NCBI GenBank assembly: GCA_002529455.1
Contig: NYMS01000016.1
Coordinates: 62,001-126,000 of the forward strand
From: Glycomyces fuscus
GTDB taxonomy: Bacteria > Actinomycetota > Actinomycetes > Streptosporangiales > Streptosporangiaceae
Length of the DNA: 64,000 nucleotides
Direction: 5' to 3'
Shown: positions 9,282 through 18,220 of the stretch, piece by piece
How the letters are laid out: every line of letters starts with the position of its first letter
Position numbering within the stretch: position 1 is the first letter of the stretch
Notes under the pieces: generated by a model
The model's database searches: none
What the model was told of the DNA's origin: nothing
What the model saw: only the letters and a program-made list of their open reading frames with translations
Position numbers and translations under genes: made by a program

Positions 9282-9539
9282 TCAGCCGCCCGCGAAGGGC
9301 GGTAGGACCTCGATCACAGTCCCGTCCGCGACCGGGACCTCACCGTGCGCCCTGCGACCGACCGGGTGTTCGTCGACCAGCAGCGACGATGATCCGAGTA
9401 CGCGCTGGAAGCGGTCGTCCGGGTGCAGCCGACACGCCGCCGCGAGGGCCTCCGCGAGCGTGGCGGCCTCGACCGCCTCCTCGGCGGTTCCAGCCGCCTC
9501 CTTGGCCGCAGCCCAGTACCTGATAGTGCACTTCGCCAT
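9282..9539 (-). CDS. MoaD/ThiS-family sulfur carrier protein
   Basis: 85-residue beta-grasp protein starting [17 protein letters not shown] and ending PPFAGG. The C-terminal Gly-Gly is the diagnostic tail that is adenylylated and thiocarboxylated by an E1-like enzyme. MoaD (molybdopterin synthase small subunit) and ThiS-like carriers are the options; no moaE, moeB or thi genes are nearby, so the pathway is open. ATG 9539 is chosen because it gives the normal N-terminus; the open frame continues to 9725 but that part overlaps glnR. Upstream gene of a pair with the glutaredoxin, divergent from glnR. Confidence 0.82.
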   Translation of the reverse strand: MAKCTIRYWAAAKEAAGTAEEAVEAATLAEALAAACRLHPDDRFQRVLGSSSLLVDEHPVGRRAHGEVPVADGTVIEVLPPFAGG

Positions 9540-9647
9540 CCGTTGATTATCCTTGGTGTTGCTCGGAGGCGACGAATTGGACATCTTCACCGGGGGCAAT
9601 GGCGCCTTCGATTCGCCCGCGCAGAGCGGGGTGACGAGAAGAGACGC

Positions 9648-10415
9648 ATGAGCCATCTGCTGCTGTTGACGAACTCGAACGAACCATCCGACCACGTACT
9701 CCCCGCCCTCGGCCTCCTTCTGCACTCGGTGCGGGTGGCACCGGCGGAGGCGGGGGCCCTACTGGCGTCGAGCGCGGGCGGCGGCTCCGGCGCGCCCGTC
9801 GACGCCATCCTGGTCGACGCGCGGACCGACCTCGCGGCGGCCCGCAACTTCTGCCGCCTGCTCGACACCACGGGCCTGGACTGCCCCCTGGTGGTGATCC
9901 TGACCGAGGGCGGCGTCGCGGCGCTGACCCCCGACTGGCAGGTCGACGACTTCATCCTGTCCACCGCCGGTCCCGCGGAGGTCGAGGCGCGCCTGCGGCT
10001 GGCCGTGGGATCGGCCGAGGCCGGGACGGACGACCCCGACGAGATCCGCAGGGGCGATCTCGTCATCGACGAGGCCACCTACATCGCGCGGTTGCGCGGC
10101 CGCATCCTCGACCTCACCTTCAAGGAGTTCGAACTGCTCAAGTTCCTGGCGCAGCACCCCGGCCGGGTCTTCACCCGGGCGCAGCTGCTCCAGGAGGTGT
10201 GGGGCTACGACTACTTCGGCGGCACCCGCACCATCGACGTCCACGTGCGGCGCCTGCGCGCCAAGCTGGGCTCGGAGTACGAGTCGCTGATCGGCACCGT
10301 GCGCAACGTGGGCTACCGCTTCGTGCCCGACCCGGTCTCCAAGGCGCCCTCGGCAGCGGCGGAGGGGGCCGACGTCGCGCCCGCCGCACGCTCCGCCGAG
10401 CCCAGCGCGACGTAG
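9648..10415 (+). CDS. glnR: Nitrogen-response regulator GlnR (OmpR-type)
   Basis: 255-residue orphan response regulator controlling nitrogen assimilation genes. The N-terminus [20 protein letters not shown] and the run [16 protein letters not shown] follow actinobacterial GlnR closely. The receiver-like domain is atypical and works without a cognate kinase in studied species. The C-terminal winged helix contains [19 protein letters not shown], then [11 protein letters not shown] and [10 protein letters not shown]. The start at ATG 9648 fits the GlnR N-terminus; the longer open frame would read into the divergent MoaD gene. The last 25 residues are Ala/Ser/Pro-rich. A strong terminator follows. 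Confidence 0.93.
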   Translation: MSHLLLLTNSNEPSDHVLPALGLLLHSVRVAPAEAGALLASSAGGGSGAPVDAILVDARTDLAAARNFCRLLDTTGLDCPLVVILTEGGVAALTPDWQVDDFILSTAGPAEVEARLRLAVGSAEAGTDDPDEIRRGDLVIDEATYIARLRGRILDLTFKEFELLKFLAQHPGRVFTRAQLLQEVWGYDYFGGTRTIDVHVRRLRAKLGSEYESLIGTVRNVGYRFVPDPVSKAPSAAAEGADVAPAARSAEPSAT

Positions 10416-10460
10416 CGGCCGGGCGGACGCGGCCCGCGGGGGCCGCCTCCCCCCCGCGGT

Positions 10461-10496
10461 CGACTCCGGGGCGCCCGTGCGGGCGCCCCGGAGTCG
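10461..10496 (+). terminator. Rho-independent terminator after glnR
   Basis: Perfect 16-bp stem (CGACTCCGGGGCGCCC and its complement, 10461-10476 and 10481-10496), GTGC loop, followed by TTT. It ends the glnR transcript. Confidence 0.85.
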
Positions 10497-10737
10497 TTTC
10501 CGGCACCGCCGACCCGCCCGGCACTCCGCCGCCGAGCCCGCCGACCGGGTTCCCGTGCCCACCCGTCCCGCGAACGAACGGCGTGAGAACGGACACCCGA
10601 ACACTCGTGTTCGACGGTTCCAGGTCCTAAGATCATGTGGGCACCCCGGCGCCGGGACGTCAGGCGCGGCGAAACTCCCCGCGGCCGGGTGCGCAGAAGC
10701 TGCCTTGGCGCGCCATCCGCGAGGAGGAGAACGCCCC
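10497..10737. other. Intergenic region before secreted protein gene
   Basis: Together with the glnR terminator this is a 322-bp gap. It holds a 16-nt palindrome with arms CGAACAC/GTGTTCG (10598-10613), a candidate operator, then TAAGAT (10628-10633) as a possible -10. The repeat spacing does not fit the actinobacterial LexA box. Confidence 0.35.
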
Positions 10738-11892
10738 ATGCCCACGAACGCCGCGAGACCCCCGCTCACCCCCGGACGCCGCCGCACGGCCGTCGCCCTG
10801 GGTGCCGTCTTCGTCGGTTCCAGCCTGGTCGCCGTCATGTCCCCGGCCTACGCCGAGCCGAGCCCCTCCGCGTCCGCCTCGCCGTCGGCCCCGTCCGCCT
10901 CGCCGTCGGCCCCGTCCGCCTCGCCGTCCGCCCCGGCCTCCCCGCCGCCGTCCTCCTCCCCCGAACCCGTGGCGTCGGCCGTCGTCTCCTTCGGCCGGGG
11001 CTCCAGCGAGGTGGGGCTGGGCAGCCCCGTCCCGGCCAACCCCCTCACCGTGACCAACACCGGTGAGGCCGGTGTCTGTCTGCTCGAGATGAGCGTGAAC
11101 GCCGACGGGTTCCGCGTCGAGGGGTTCGCTCCCCAGGAGGTCGCCCCGGGCGCCGACGCGCCCGCGGGAGAGGTCGCCGGCGCGACCCGCGCGCCCGCCG
11201 AGGTCGTGGCCACCCTCACCTACGCGCTCGCCCAGGAGGGCGTCGCCTGCGCGGCCCTGAACCCGGCGAACGCGCACACCGTCTCCACCGGCACGTGGAC
11301 GGTCTCCATCGCCAAGCCGGAGCCCACGACCCCCCCGGAGCCGACCGGGAAGCCCACGGACGGGCCCACCGAGGAGCCGGACGACGAGGGGAGCGAGAAA
11401 CCGGGCCAGGGGAGCGAGCGCCCCTCCGACACGCCCAGCCCGCGCCCGTCGGACGACGGCCGCGGCGGGGGTTCCGGCGGCGGTTCGGGCAGTGGCGGCG
11501 GTTCGGACCGTTCGGGCAGCGGCGGCGGCTCCGGCGACTCCGGCGGCACGCCCCGCTCGGGCTCCCGCGGAAGCGTGGACGACGTGCCCACCAGCGACGT
11601 GCCCACCACCGGCGACAGCTTCCCGGACCTGCCGAGCGACGAGGCCGACCTGCCCGGGGTCGTACCCGGCGCGGAGGACCTCGCCGAGCTGCCGACGGTG
11701 ACCCCCGGCGCGGGGGACGACGACCTCGACGGCACCGAGGTGGCCGCCGACCACAACGACCTGGGCCCGAACATGGCCCCGGCGGTGCTGCTCGTCGCCT
11801 TCCTCCTCGCGCTGCTGCTCGCGGCCCCGCTCGCACCGGTGCGGCGCGTCCGGATCGGCGGCGGCTACCAGGGCAGGCGCCGCAGGAGGTAG
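10738..11892 (+). CDS. Secreted, C-terminally anchored Ser/Pro/Gly-rich protein
   Basis: 384 residues. An N-terminal signal peptide (arginine-rich start, hydrophobic AVALGAVFVGSSLVAVM, cleavage near AYA-EP) leads to tandem PSAPSAS/SPSAP repeats of 18-bp DNA period. A globular segment of about 130 residues with two cysteines then contains VTNTGEAGVCLLEMSV, like an immunoglobulin-type or DUF11-like beta domain. A low-complexity Gly/Ser/Asp linker, a transmembrane helix (APAVLLVAFLLALLLAAPLA) and a short Arg-rich cytoplasmic tail follow. No LPxTG-like motif is seen, so anchoring is by the helix. A GAGGAGGAGA ribosome site precedes ATG 10738. Function unknown. Confidence 0.75.
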   Translation: MPTNAARPPLTPGRRRTAVALGAVFVGSSLVAVMSPAYAEPSPSASASPSAPSASPSAPSASPSAPASPPPSSSPEPVASAVVSFGRGSSEVGLGSPVPANPLTVTNTGEAGVCLLEMSVNADGFRVEGFAPQEVAPGADAPAGEVAGATRAPAEVVATLTYALAQEGVACAALNPANAHTVSTGTWTVSIAKPEPTTPPEPTGKPTDGPTEEPDDEGSEKPGQGSERPSDTPSPRPSDDGRGGGSGGGSGSGGGSDRSGSGGGSGDSGGTPRSGSRGSVDDVPTSDVPTTGDSFPDLPSDEADLPGVVPGAEDLAELPTVTPGAGDDDLDGTEVAADHNDLGPNMAPAVLLVAFLLALLLAAPLAPVRRVRIGGGYQGRRRRR

Positions 11893-11906
11893 GCCGGGCC
11901 GAAGCG

Positions 11907-11935
11907 CCTCCCCGGCCGCGCCGCCGCCGGGGAGG
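11907..11935 (+). terminator. Hairpin after the secreted protein gene
   Basis: CCTCCCCGGC / GCCGGGGAGG, 10-bp perfect stem with 9-nt loop, 15 bp beyond the stop. No T run, so termination is likely but not certain. Confidence 0.5.
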
Positions 11936-12038
11936 AGGCCCCGCCGACGCGCGGAGCGGGACAGCTCACCAGGACAAACGCCCCAGTGGCCGTGGCTGAC
12001 GGAAGTCTCGCGGCCACCCCGTCGTAGGCTTTCGGTCC

Positions 12039-13031
12039 ATGGACACCCCGCTAGTCACCGATGACCTGGACCGGACCCTGGCCGACCAGGTGCTGACGCT
12101 CGCCGAGGCCGCGCGCGCGGCCGACGGCGTCGCACCGCTGTCGGAGCACACCCTGCTCCGCGTCAGACACGGCGCCCCCTCGGGGAGCAGCCGCTTCCAC
12201 CTGGCCCTGGAGGAGGGGCGCGCGGTCGGCTTCGCGTTCGTGGAACGCGTCGCGGGCGAGCCGGACTCCGGAGAGGTCGTCGTCCACCCCGAGCACCGCA
12301 ACCGCGGGCACGGCACCGCCCTGCTGCACTCGGTGGACCGGGACGCCGGGCCGGAGGGGGTCCGCGTGTGGGCGCACGGCCGCACCCCGCAGGCGGTGTC
12401 GGTGGCGCGGGAGGACGGCTGGACGGCCGTCCGCGAGCTCCACAAGATGCGGATGCCGCTGCGCGACATCGCCGAGGACGAGGCCGGCGGGCCCTGGGAG
12501 GCCCCCGAACTGCCCGAGCCCGAGCTGCGGCCCGAGGTGGCCGAGCTGGTCCAGCTGCGCGCCTTCGTGGTCGGCCAGGACGAGCAGGCGTGGCTGGCGG
12601 CCAACGCGCGGGCGTTCGCCGACCACCCCGAGCAGGGCCAGCTCACCCTGGACGACCTGCTCCAGCGCGAGGTGGAGGAGTGGTTCGACCCGCACGGGTT
12701 CTTCCTGGCCACCGCCAAGGACGGCAGGGTGGCCGCGTTCCACTGGACCAAGACCCACGCCGACGGCGCCGGACTCACCGACGGCGCACCGGTCGGTGAG
12801 GTCTACGTGGTGGGCGTGGACCCCGAGTGGCAGGGCAGCGGTCTCGGCCGGGCCCTGACCCTGGCGGGCCTGCGCCACCTGCGCGACGCCGGGCTGCCGT
12901 GGGTCCACCTGTACGTGGACGGCGACAACGAGGCCGCGGTGCGGCTGTACGAGTCGCTGGGATTCGCGATGTGGGACACCGACGTGATGTACGCGCCGCC
13001 GAGGGAGGACGCCTCCCGCTCGGACGTGTGA
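12039..13031 (+). CDS. mshD: Mycothiol synthase
   Basis: Acetyl-CoA:Cys-GlcN-Ins acetyltransferase, the last step of mycothiol synthesis in the cytoplasm. Two GNAT domains stand in tandem in 330 residues: the first has VVVHPEHRNRGHGTALL, the second VYVVGVDPEWQGSGLGRAL with the acetyl-CoA loop, and LYVDGDNEAAVRLYESLGF closes the C-terminal domain. This layout and length are specific for MshD. ATG 12039 has no Shine-Dalgarno sequence, but TAGGCT ends 8 nt upstream, suggesting a leaderless mRNA. It is immediately upstream of the pst genes, separated by a 328-bp gap with a PHO box. Confidence 0.93.
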   Translation: MDTPLVTDDLDRTLADQVLTLAEAARAADGVAPLSEHTLLRVRHGAPSGSSRFHLALEEGRAVGFAFVERVAGEPDSGEVVVHPEHRNRGHGTALLHSVDRDAGPEGVRVWAHGRTPQAVSVAREDGWTAVRELHKMRMPLRDIAEDEAGGPWEAPELPEPELRPEVAELVQLRAFVVGQDEQAWLAANARAFADHPEQGQLTLDDLLQREVEEWFDPHGFFLATAKDGRVAAFHWTKTHADGAGLTDGAPVGEVYVVGVDPEWQGSGLGRALTLAGLRHLRDAGLPWVHLYVDGDNEAAVRLYESLGFAMWDTDVMYAPPREDASRSDV

Positions 13032-13359
13032 CCCGTCACATTCACCGAGCAATCTCCGTACCGCCACGGGAGTGCGACATCTCGTTCATTTTCCGTTCAT
13101 CTTCTTTGGGATAACTCGTCACCTGTTGCGCCTACCTTCACATTCGGCACAGCACGGCCACCGCCCACCGCATGTCGTGGCGCGATGACCGGCGGTCGCC
13201 CCGGCACGGGGCGCGGAGGGGCCCTCGGCGGGGAGACATCCCCCGGCCGGGGGGAGAACCGCGCGTCGCAGGGAAAAGACCAGGCACGCAGAGGGTGCAC
13301 GGAACGCACCGCACCACCCGGGCGACCCGCCCCGAAACCTTCCGAACCGGAGCCAACCC
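13032..13359. other. Intergenic region where pstS would be expected
   Basis: 328 bp between mshD and pstC. It contains a PHO box (13084-13105) and a possible -10 (GATAACT, 13110-13116). No frame resembling a phosphate-binding lipoprotein is seen on either strand. Confidence 0.6.
13084..13105 (+). promoter_or_regulatory. PHO box (PhoP binding site)
   Basis: Two direct 11-nt units, GTTCATTTTCC and GTTCATCTTCT, matching 9 of 11 with each other and starting with the GTTCA core of actinobacterial PHO boxes. Lies 255 bp upstream of pstC, in the right place to serve a phosphate-starvation promoter. Confidence 0.7.
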
Positions 13360-14322
13360 ATGACGACCACGGACGCCCCCGAGGCGGCAGCGCCGCCCAC
13401 GGGCAAGCGCCGGATCGGCGACGTCGCCTTCGCCGGGCTCGCCCGAGGCTCGGGCATCCTGATCCTGCTGATCCTCGCCGGTGTCGCCGCCTTCCTGCTC
13501 GTACAGGCCTGGCCGTCCCTGACCGCGAACACGGCGAACTTCCTCACCAGCACGGAGTGGGAGCCCAACGTCCGCGAGGATCCCGCGTTCGGTGTCGCCG
13601 CCCTGGCCTTCGGCACCGTCCTGGCCGCGGCCATCGCGCTGCTGCTGGCCACGCCGGTGGCGATCGGGATCGCGCTGTTCATCGTCTTCTACGCGCCGCG
13701 CAGGCTCGCCTCGGTGCTCGGCTACCTGGTGGACCTGCTGGCCGCCATCCCCAGCGTCGTCTACGGCCTGTGGGGCATCGGCTTCCTCGCGCCGGAGCTG
13801 GTCCCCGTGTACCAGGCCCTGACGCGCTACCTGGGCTGGATCCCGCTGTTCGAGGGCCCCGCATCCACCTCGGCCCGCACCACCCTGACCGCGGGCGTGG
13901 TGCTGGCCGTCATGATCCTGCCGATCATCACCGCGATGGCGCGCGACGTGTTCCGCCAGACCCCGCAGGGGCACCGTGAGGCCGCCCTGGCCATGGGCGC
14001 CACCCGCTGGGAGATGATCCGCCTGGCCGTGCTGCCCTTCGGCAAGTCCGGCGTGGTCGGCGGCGCCATGCTCGGCCTGGGCCGCGCCCTGGGCGAGACC
14101 ATGGCCGTCGCGATGATCCTGTCCCCCTCCCTCATCGTCTCCTGGAACCTGTTGCAGAGCGGCAACCAGACCATCGCCGCGCACATCGCCCTCCAGTACC
14201 CCGAGGCCACCGGGTACGGCGTCTCCGCGCTGATCGCCGCCGGGCTGGTCCTGTTCGCGATCACCCTCATCGTCAACATGGGCGCGCGCTACGTGGTGAC
14301 CCGGGGGAGCAAGGAGTCTTGA
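13360..14322 (+). CDS. pstC: Phosphate ABC transporter permease PstC
   Basis: 320-residue inner-membrane permease of the high-affinity phosphate importer. Six hydrophobic helices are visible. The substrate-gate segment [20 protein letters not shown] and the ABC-coupling EAA loop [19 protein letters not shown] are typical for PstC, as is [14 protein letters not shown]. It is first of pstC-pstA-pstB. Its stop overlaps the pstA start by one base (TGATG), indicating coupling. The PHO box upstream suggests induction by phosphate limitation through PhoRP. The usual first gene, pstS, is missing at this locus. Confidence 0.95.
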   Translation: MTTTDAPEAAAPPTGKRRIGDVAFAGLARGSGILILLILAGVAAFLLVQAWPSLTANTANFLTSTEWEPNVREDPAFGVAALAFGTVLAAAIALLLATPVAIGIALFIVFYAPRRLASVLGYLVDLLAAIPSVVYGLWGIGFLAPELVPVYQALTRYLGWIPLFEGPASTSARTTLTAGVVLAVMILPIITAMARDVFRQTPQGHREAALAMGATRWEMIRLAVLPFGKSGVVGGAMLGLGRALGETMAVAMILSPSLIVSWNLLQSGNQTIAAHIALQYPEATGYGVSALIAAGLVLFAITLIVNMGARYVVTRGSKES

Positions 14323-15401
14323 TGGACACCACGACCACACAGCCTCCCGGCCCCGAGACGGGCTCCACCGAGACCGACCTGCGCCGCGGCTCCCTGCCCC
14401 GCCGCTTCCCCGCCGCGCTGCTGGCCTCCTCCGCCGCCGTGGTGGCCGGGGTCCTGCTGGCCTTCTCGTCCTTCGGGTTCCTCCTGTGGGGCCTGCTCAC
14501 CGCAGCCGCGTACGTGGTGATCGTCGTGACGGCCTCCGCCCGCGTCGAGGGCGGGCGCAAGGCCAAGGACCGCCTGGTCACCTCGCTGGTCTACCTGTGC
14601 TTCCTGCTGGCGATGCTGCCGCTGGTGTCGGTGCTGTGGACGGTGCTGCGCAACGGCATCGTCCGGTTCGACGGCTACTTCCTCACGGTGTCCATGAACG
14701 GCGTCCTGCCGAGCATGGACGCGGGCGGCGTCTACCACGCGATCGTGGGCACCCTGGCGATCACCGGCATGGCCACGCTCATCTCGGTGCCGATCGGCGT
14801 GATGACCGCCGTCTACCTCGTGGAGTACGCCCAGGGCCGCATGAAGCGGATCATCGTGTTCTTCGTCGACGTCATGACGGGCATCCCGTCGATCGTCGCC
14901 GGACTGTTCGTGGTGGCGCTGTGGATGATCCTGTTCGGCCCGGGCCGGACCAACGGCGCGTCGGGCGCGATCGCCCTGGCGGTGCTGATGATCCCGGTCG
15001 TGGTGCGCTCCAGCGAGGAGATGCTGCGGCTGGTGCCGCAGGACCTGCGCGAGGCCTCGTACGCCCTGGGAGTGCCCAAGTGGCGGACGATCACCAAGGT
15101 GGTGCTGCCCACCTCCGCGGCCGGTCTGACCACAGGAATCATGCTCGCCATCGCCCGCGTTATCGGAGAGACGGCTCCACTGATCCTCACGACGGGGTCG
15201 TCCGCGGTGTCGATCAACTGGAACCTGTTCGACGGACAGATGATGAACCTGCCGGTGTTCATCTACTCGCAGGTCCGCATGGGCGGCGCCGTCAACTACG
15301 AGAGGGCCTGGGCGGCGGCGCTGACCCTGATCCTGGTGGTGATGCTGCTGTTCTTCCTGGCCCGCATGATCGGCCGCCTGTTCGCGCCGAAGGCCCGTTG
15401 A
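14322..15401 (+). CDS. pstA: Phosphate ABC transporter permease PstA
   Basis: 359-residue second permease of the Pst importer. A hydrophilic N-terminus is followed by helices including [20 protein letters not shown] and [20 protein letters not shown]; the EAA loop is [23 protein letters not shown] 14322 overlaps the pstC stop and has GGGGGAGCAAGGAG upstream; a TTG one codon earlier is less likely. It pairs with PstC to form the channel energised by PstB. Confidence 0.95.
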   Translation: MDTTTTQPPGPETGSTETDLRRGSLPRRFPAALLASSAAVVAGVLLAFSSFGFLLWGLLTAAAYVVIVVTASARVEGGRKAKDRLVTSLVYLCFLLAMLPLVSVLWTVLRNGIVRFDGYFLTVSMNGVLPSMDAGGVYHAIVGTLAITGMATLISVPIGVMTAVYLVEYAQGRMKRIIVFFVDVMTGIPSIVAGLFVVALWMILFGPGRTNGASGAIALAVLMIPVVVRSSEEMLRLVPQDLREASYALGVPKWRTITKVVLPTSAAGLTTGIMLAIARVIGETAPLILTTGSSAVSINWNLFDGQMMNLPVFIYSQVRMGGAVNYERAWAAALTLILVVMLLFFLARMIGRLFAPKAR

Positions 15402-15457
15402 CCCCTACACCCACCGCCCACGCCCCGCGCGCGGAGCAGATTCACGAGGAACTTCCA

Positions 15458-16237
15458 GTGGCGAAACGTATCGACGTCTCCGGTCTGCACGTCTACTACG
15501 GCGACTTCCTGGCCGTGGAGGACGTGTCGATGACCATCGAGCCGCGGTCGGTGACGGCGTTCATCGGGTCGTCCGGCTGCGGCAAGTCCACCTTCCTGCG
15601 GACCCTCAACCGGATGCACGAGGTGACCCAGGGGGCCCGCGTGCAGGGCAAGGTGCTCCTGGACGACCTGGACATCTACGGGCCCGACGTGGACCCGGTC
15701 ATGGTGCGCAGTGAGGTCGGCATGGTCTTCCAGAAGGCCAACCCGTTCCCGACGATGTCGATCTACGACAACGTCATCGCCGGCGCCCGCCTCAACAACC
15801 GGCGGATGAGCAAGTCCGAGGCGGACGAGCTGGTGGAGCAGTCGCTGCGCGGAGCCAACCTGTGGGAGGAGGTCAAGGACCGGCTGAACAAGCCCGGTTC
15901 GGGCCTCTCGGGCGGCCAGCAGCAGCGGCTGTGCATCGCCCGCGCCACCGCGGTCAAGCCGTCGGTGCTGCTGATGGACGAGCCGTGTTCGGCGCTGGAC
16001 CCGATCTCCACGCTGGCGATCGAGGACCTCATCCACCAGCTCAAGGAGAACTACACGATCGTCATCGTCACGCACAACATGCAGCAGGCGGCGCGCGTGT
16101 CCGACCGGACGGCGTTCTTCAACCTGTCGGCTCCGGGCAAGCCGGGCAAGCTCATCGAGATGGGCGAGACGAACCAGATGTTCACCCGGCCGGAGAAGAA
16201 GGAGACCGAGAACTACATCACCGGTCGCTTCGGCTAA
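15458..16237 (+). CDS. pstB: Phosphate ABC transporter ATPase PstB
   Basis: 259-residue cytoplasmic ATPase of the Pst importer. Walker [11 protein letters not shown]-loop [10 protein letters not shown] (the PstB-specific form), signature LSGGQQQR, Walker [14 protein letters not shown] and the switch histidine in IVIVTHNM are all present. The GTG start at 15458 is chosen for the GAGGAA 8 nt upstream and for the family N-terminus [15 protein letters not shown]. The last codons (ITGRFG and stop) form the first part of a 60-bp sequence repeated three times downstream. Confidence 0.95.
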   Translation: MAKRIDVSGLHVYYGDFLAVEDVSMTIEPRSVTAFIGSSGCGKSTFLRTLNRMHEVTQGARVQGKVLLDDLDIYGPDVDPVMVRSEVGMVFQKANPFPTMSIYDNVIAGARLNNRRMSKSEADELVEQSLRGANLWEEVKDRLNKPGSGLSGGQQQRLCIARATAVKPSVLLMDEPCSALDPISTLAIEDLIHQLKENYTIVIVTHNMQQAARVSDRTAFFNLSAPGKPGKLIEMGETNQMFTRPEKKETENYITGRFG

Positions 16238-16403
16238 ACGGCCCCTCCGACCGTCCCGGCCAGGGGCGACCGGTGATCGAGTGGTCGCTTCGGCTAAACG
16301 GCCCCTCCGGCCCTTCCGACCAGGGACGACCGGTGATCGGGTGGCCGCTTCGGCCAAACCACCCTTCCGTCCCCTCCGACCAGGAACGACCGGTGACCGG
16401 GTG
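16224..16403. repeat. Three 60-bp tandem repeats spanning the pstB 3' end
   Basis: Three units of exactly 60 bp: 16224-16283, 16284-16343, 16344-16403. Units 1 and 2 share 54 of 60 bases, units 2 and 3 share 51. Unit 1 begins with the last codons of pstB (GTCGCTTCGGCTAA) and unit 2 repeats them including the stop, so the array grew by duplication of the gene end. The unit junction can fold as GCGACC/GGTCGC. Each unit has the conserved segment CGACCGGTGA. Confidence 0.9.
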
Positions 16404-16445
16404 TCCGCGGGGGACCCGCGCTGACGAGAGAACACGAGGACAGGC

Positions 16446-17411
16446 GTGACCACACCCCTGGTGATCGACACCGACACCGCGCAGGACGACTGCGTGGCCC
16501 TCCTCATCGGGCTGCTGGACCCCCGGGCGGACCTGCGGGCCGTCACCATGGTCGCGGGGAACGTCGGCTTCGACCAGCAGGTGCGCAACGCCTTCCTCAC
16601 CCTCAGCGTGGCCGGTCGCCTGGGCGAGGTGCCCGTGCACCTGGGCTGCCGCCGCCCGCTGGTGCGCCCGTGGGTGAGCGCGGAGAACGTGCACGGCGAC
16701 GGGTCGGGAGGCCTGTCCATGGACGTCTCGGGGCTGGAGACCGAGCGCGAGCACGCGGCGGACGCCCTGGTCCGGCTGGCCGCGGAGAACCCCGGCGAGC
16801 TGTCGATCGTGGCCATCGGACCGCTGACCAACATCGCGATGGCGGCCGCCAAGGACCCCGACTTCGCCCGCAACGTCGGCGCCCTCCACGTCATGGGCGG
16901 GTCCAACAACGGCCGCGGCAACATCACCGCCGCCGCGGAGTTCAACTTCTACGTGGACCCGGAGGCGGCCAAGGCCGTGTTCGCGGCGGGCTTCGAGGTC
17001 ACCGTGGTCCCCTGGGACCCGCTGACGCTGCGCCAGGCGGTGTTCGGCCAGGAGCGGCTGGACGCCCTCGCCGCCCTCGGCACCCCCCTGTCGGACTTCT
17101 TCGGGCGCGTGTGCGCGGCGACGCTGGAGTTCGACCGCAGGGTGGGTATCGACGGCACCACCCACCCCGACTCCCTGACCGCCGCGGTGCTGCTCCACCC
17201 GGAGCTGGTGCGCCGCTCCGCGCGCTACCACGTGGACGTGGAGACCGCCGGGGAGCTGACCCGCGGCTACTCGGCCATGTCCTGGGGCGTGCACGGGCTG
17301 GAGGCGAACGCGACGGTGGTCGAGGAGATCGACGCCGACGGGTTCTTCGAGTACCTCGCCGGCGTGCTGTCCCGGCGCACCGTCCCGAGCCGGAGCATCA
17401 CCGGCCTGTGA
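16446..17411 (+). CDS. Nucleoside hydrolase (inosine-uridine preferring family)
   Basis: Hydrolyses N-glycosidic bonds of ribonucleosides for salvage. The signature calcium-binding motif VIDTDTAQDD starts at residue 6, and IVAIGPLTNIAMA, LHVMGGSNNGRGNIT and AAEFNFYVDPEAAK complete the active site, as in IunH/RihA enzymes. 321 residues is normal. GTG 16446 follows GAGG at suitable spacing. It lies after the 60-bp repeats downstream of pstB and may be read from the pst transcript. Its final 11 codons and stop belong to a 46-bp repeat copied again beyond the toxin-antitoxin genes. Base specificity is not predictable. Confidence 0.9.
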   Translation: MTTPLVIDTDTAQDDCVALLIGLLDPRADLRAVTMVAGNVGFDQQVRNAFLTLSVAGRLGEVPVHLGCRRPLVRPWVSAENVHGDGSGGLSMDVSGLETEREHAADALVRLAAENPGELSIVAIGPLTNIAMAAAKDPDFARNVGALHVMGGSNNGRGNITAAAEFNFYVDPEAAKAVFAAGFEVTVVPWDPLTLRQAVFGQERLDALAALGTPLSDFFGRVCAATLEFDRRVGIDGTTHPDSLTAAVLLHPELVRRSARYHVDVETAGELTRGYSAMSWGVHGLEANATVVEEIDADGFFEYLAGVLSRRTVPSRSITGL

Positions 17412-17422
17412 ACCCGCCCCCG
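17377..17422 (+). repeat. 46-bp direct repeat, left copy
   Basis: Identical over 46 bp to 18221-18266. It starts inside the nucleoside hydrolase gene, includes its last codons and TGA, and ends 11 bp after the stop. Together the copies bracket the toxin-antitoxin pair like attachment-site repeats. Confidence 0.95.
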
Positions 17423-17509
17423 CTGCCTGGCAACTGACGGACACCTCCTCCGCGCCACGTGCCACGGATCCATAACATCCGCACGAACACGAAACACGGC
17501 AACGCCACA

Positions 17510-17531
17510 CTCATAGCATCGATGCTATGAG
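17510..17531. promoter_or_regulatory. Palindromic operator over the toxin start
   Basis: Perfect 22-bp palindrome with arms CTCATAGCATC and GATGCTATGAG. The toxin ATG (17527) lies inside the right arm. TAGCAT (17514-17519) ends 7 nt before that ATG and may serve as the -10 of a leaderless transcript. A further half-site TAGCATCGA follows at 17538-17546. Autoregulation by the XRE antitoxin is the natural reading. Confidence 0.7.
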
Positions 17532-17877
17532 CTGGGGTAGCATCGAACTGGAGCCGGAAGTCGAGCTATGGCTGGAGGCGCTGCCTGACGAGGAATGGGC
17601 GCAGGCCATGTTCCACCTGGACCTCCTTGAGTCCCGTGGAGTCGGCCTGGGGTTTCCCTACACGAGCCAACTGGATGGCAAGCTGCGGGAACTGCGCTTC
17701 TACTGCGGTGGGCAGCGGGTGCGCGTCACCTACTACATCGCGGGCGAGCGACGCATCATCATGCTGACCGTGTTCCGCAAGACCCGGGCTCGCGAGTCAG
17801 CCGAGGTCAGGCGGGCGACGAGGGCCATGAACGAGTGTGTGCGCGCCGGCCACACCGTCGACGGAGAGGAGGAATGA
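17527..17877 (+). CDS. RelE/HigB-type toxin (phage Gp49-like family)
   Basis: 116-residue protein of the Gp49-like/HigB toxin family, mRNA interferases that cut mRNA on the ribosome. Visible hallmarks are LDLLESRGVGLGFPYTSQLD, the beta strand KLRELRFYCGGQRVRVTYY with conserved basic residues, and MLTVFRKTRA near the end. It precedes its antitoxin, the order typical of HigBA, with overlapping ATGA. No Shine-Dalgarno precedes the start; the ATG sits in a palindrome. The pair lies between two copies of a 46-bp repeat, indicating acquisition as a cassette. Confidence 0.85.
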   Translation: MSWGSIELEPEVELWLEALPDEEWAQAMFHLDLLESRGVGLGFPYTSQLDGKLRELRFYCGGQRVRVTYYIAGERRIIMLTVFRKTRARESAEVRRATRAMNECVRAGHTVDGEEE

Positions 17878-18203
17878 TGAGTACCTCACCGAGAAGGACC
17901 CTGTCCGAGCTGAAGTCGTCCGAGCGCTTCGACCGGCCCGGGGTCCGGGAGGCCTACGAACTCACCCGGCTGCGTTTCGAACTGGCTGAGACCGTCCGAC
18001 TGCGGCGGGAGCGACTCGGCTGGTCCCAGGCCGAACTCGGGCGCCGGGCGGGCATGCCCCAGTCCAGCATCGCCCGTTTCGAGCACGGCGGCACGGAGCC
18101 GACGCTGCCCACGCTGGAGCGCATCGCCGAAGCCCTGGGACTGGTTCTCCGGGTGCGCATGGAAACCCCTACGGGGCAGGAACCCGACTCCAGCGCCGCA
18201 TAG
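17874..18203 (+). CDS. XRE-family antitoxin
   Basis: 109-residue helix-turn-helix protein. The HTH is ERLGWSQAELGRRAGMPQSS followed by ARFEHGGTEPTLPTLERIAEALG, a classic XRE/HigA domain in the middle of the protein. An N-terminal stretch of about 45 residues, SELKSSERFDRPGVREAYE, probably contacts the toxin. The start ATG overlaps the toxin stop and a second ATG follows directly. GAGGAGG lies just upstream. Expected to neutralise the preceding toxin and repress the palindrome at 17510-17531. Confidence 0.85.
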   Translation: MMSTSPRRTLSELKSSERFDRPGVREAYELTRLRFELAETVRLRRERLGWSQAELGRRAGMPQSSIARFEHGGTEPTLPTLERIAEALGLVLRVRMETPTGQEPDSSAA

Positions 18204-18220
18204 ATCGTTCACACCACCCG

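Noticed and set aside
10598..10613. LexA/SOS box
   Set aside because: Arms CGAAC/GTTCG are present but 6 bp apart; the actinobacterial SOS box needs 4 bp. Kept only as an unspecified palindrome.
16224..16403. CRISPR-like repeats downstream of pstB
   Set aside because: Units abut one another over their full 60-bp length; no unique spacers and no cas genes.
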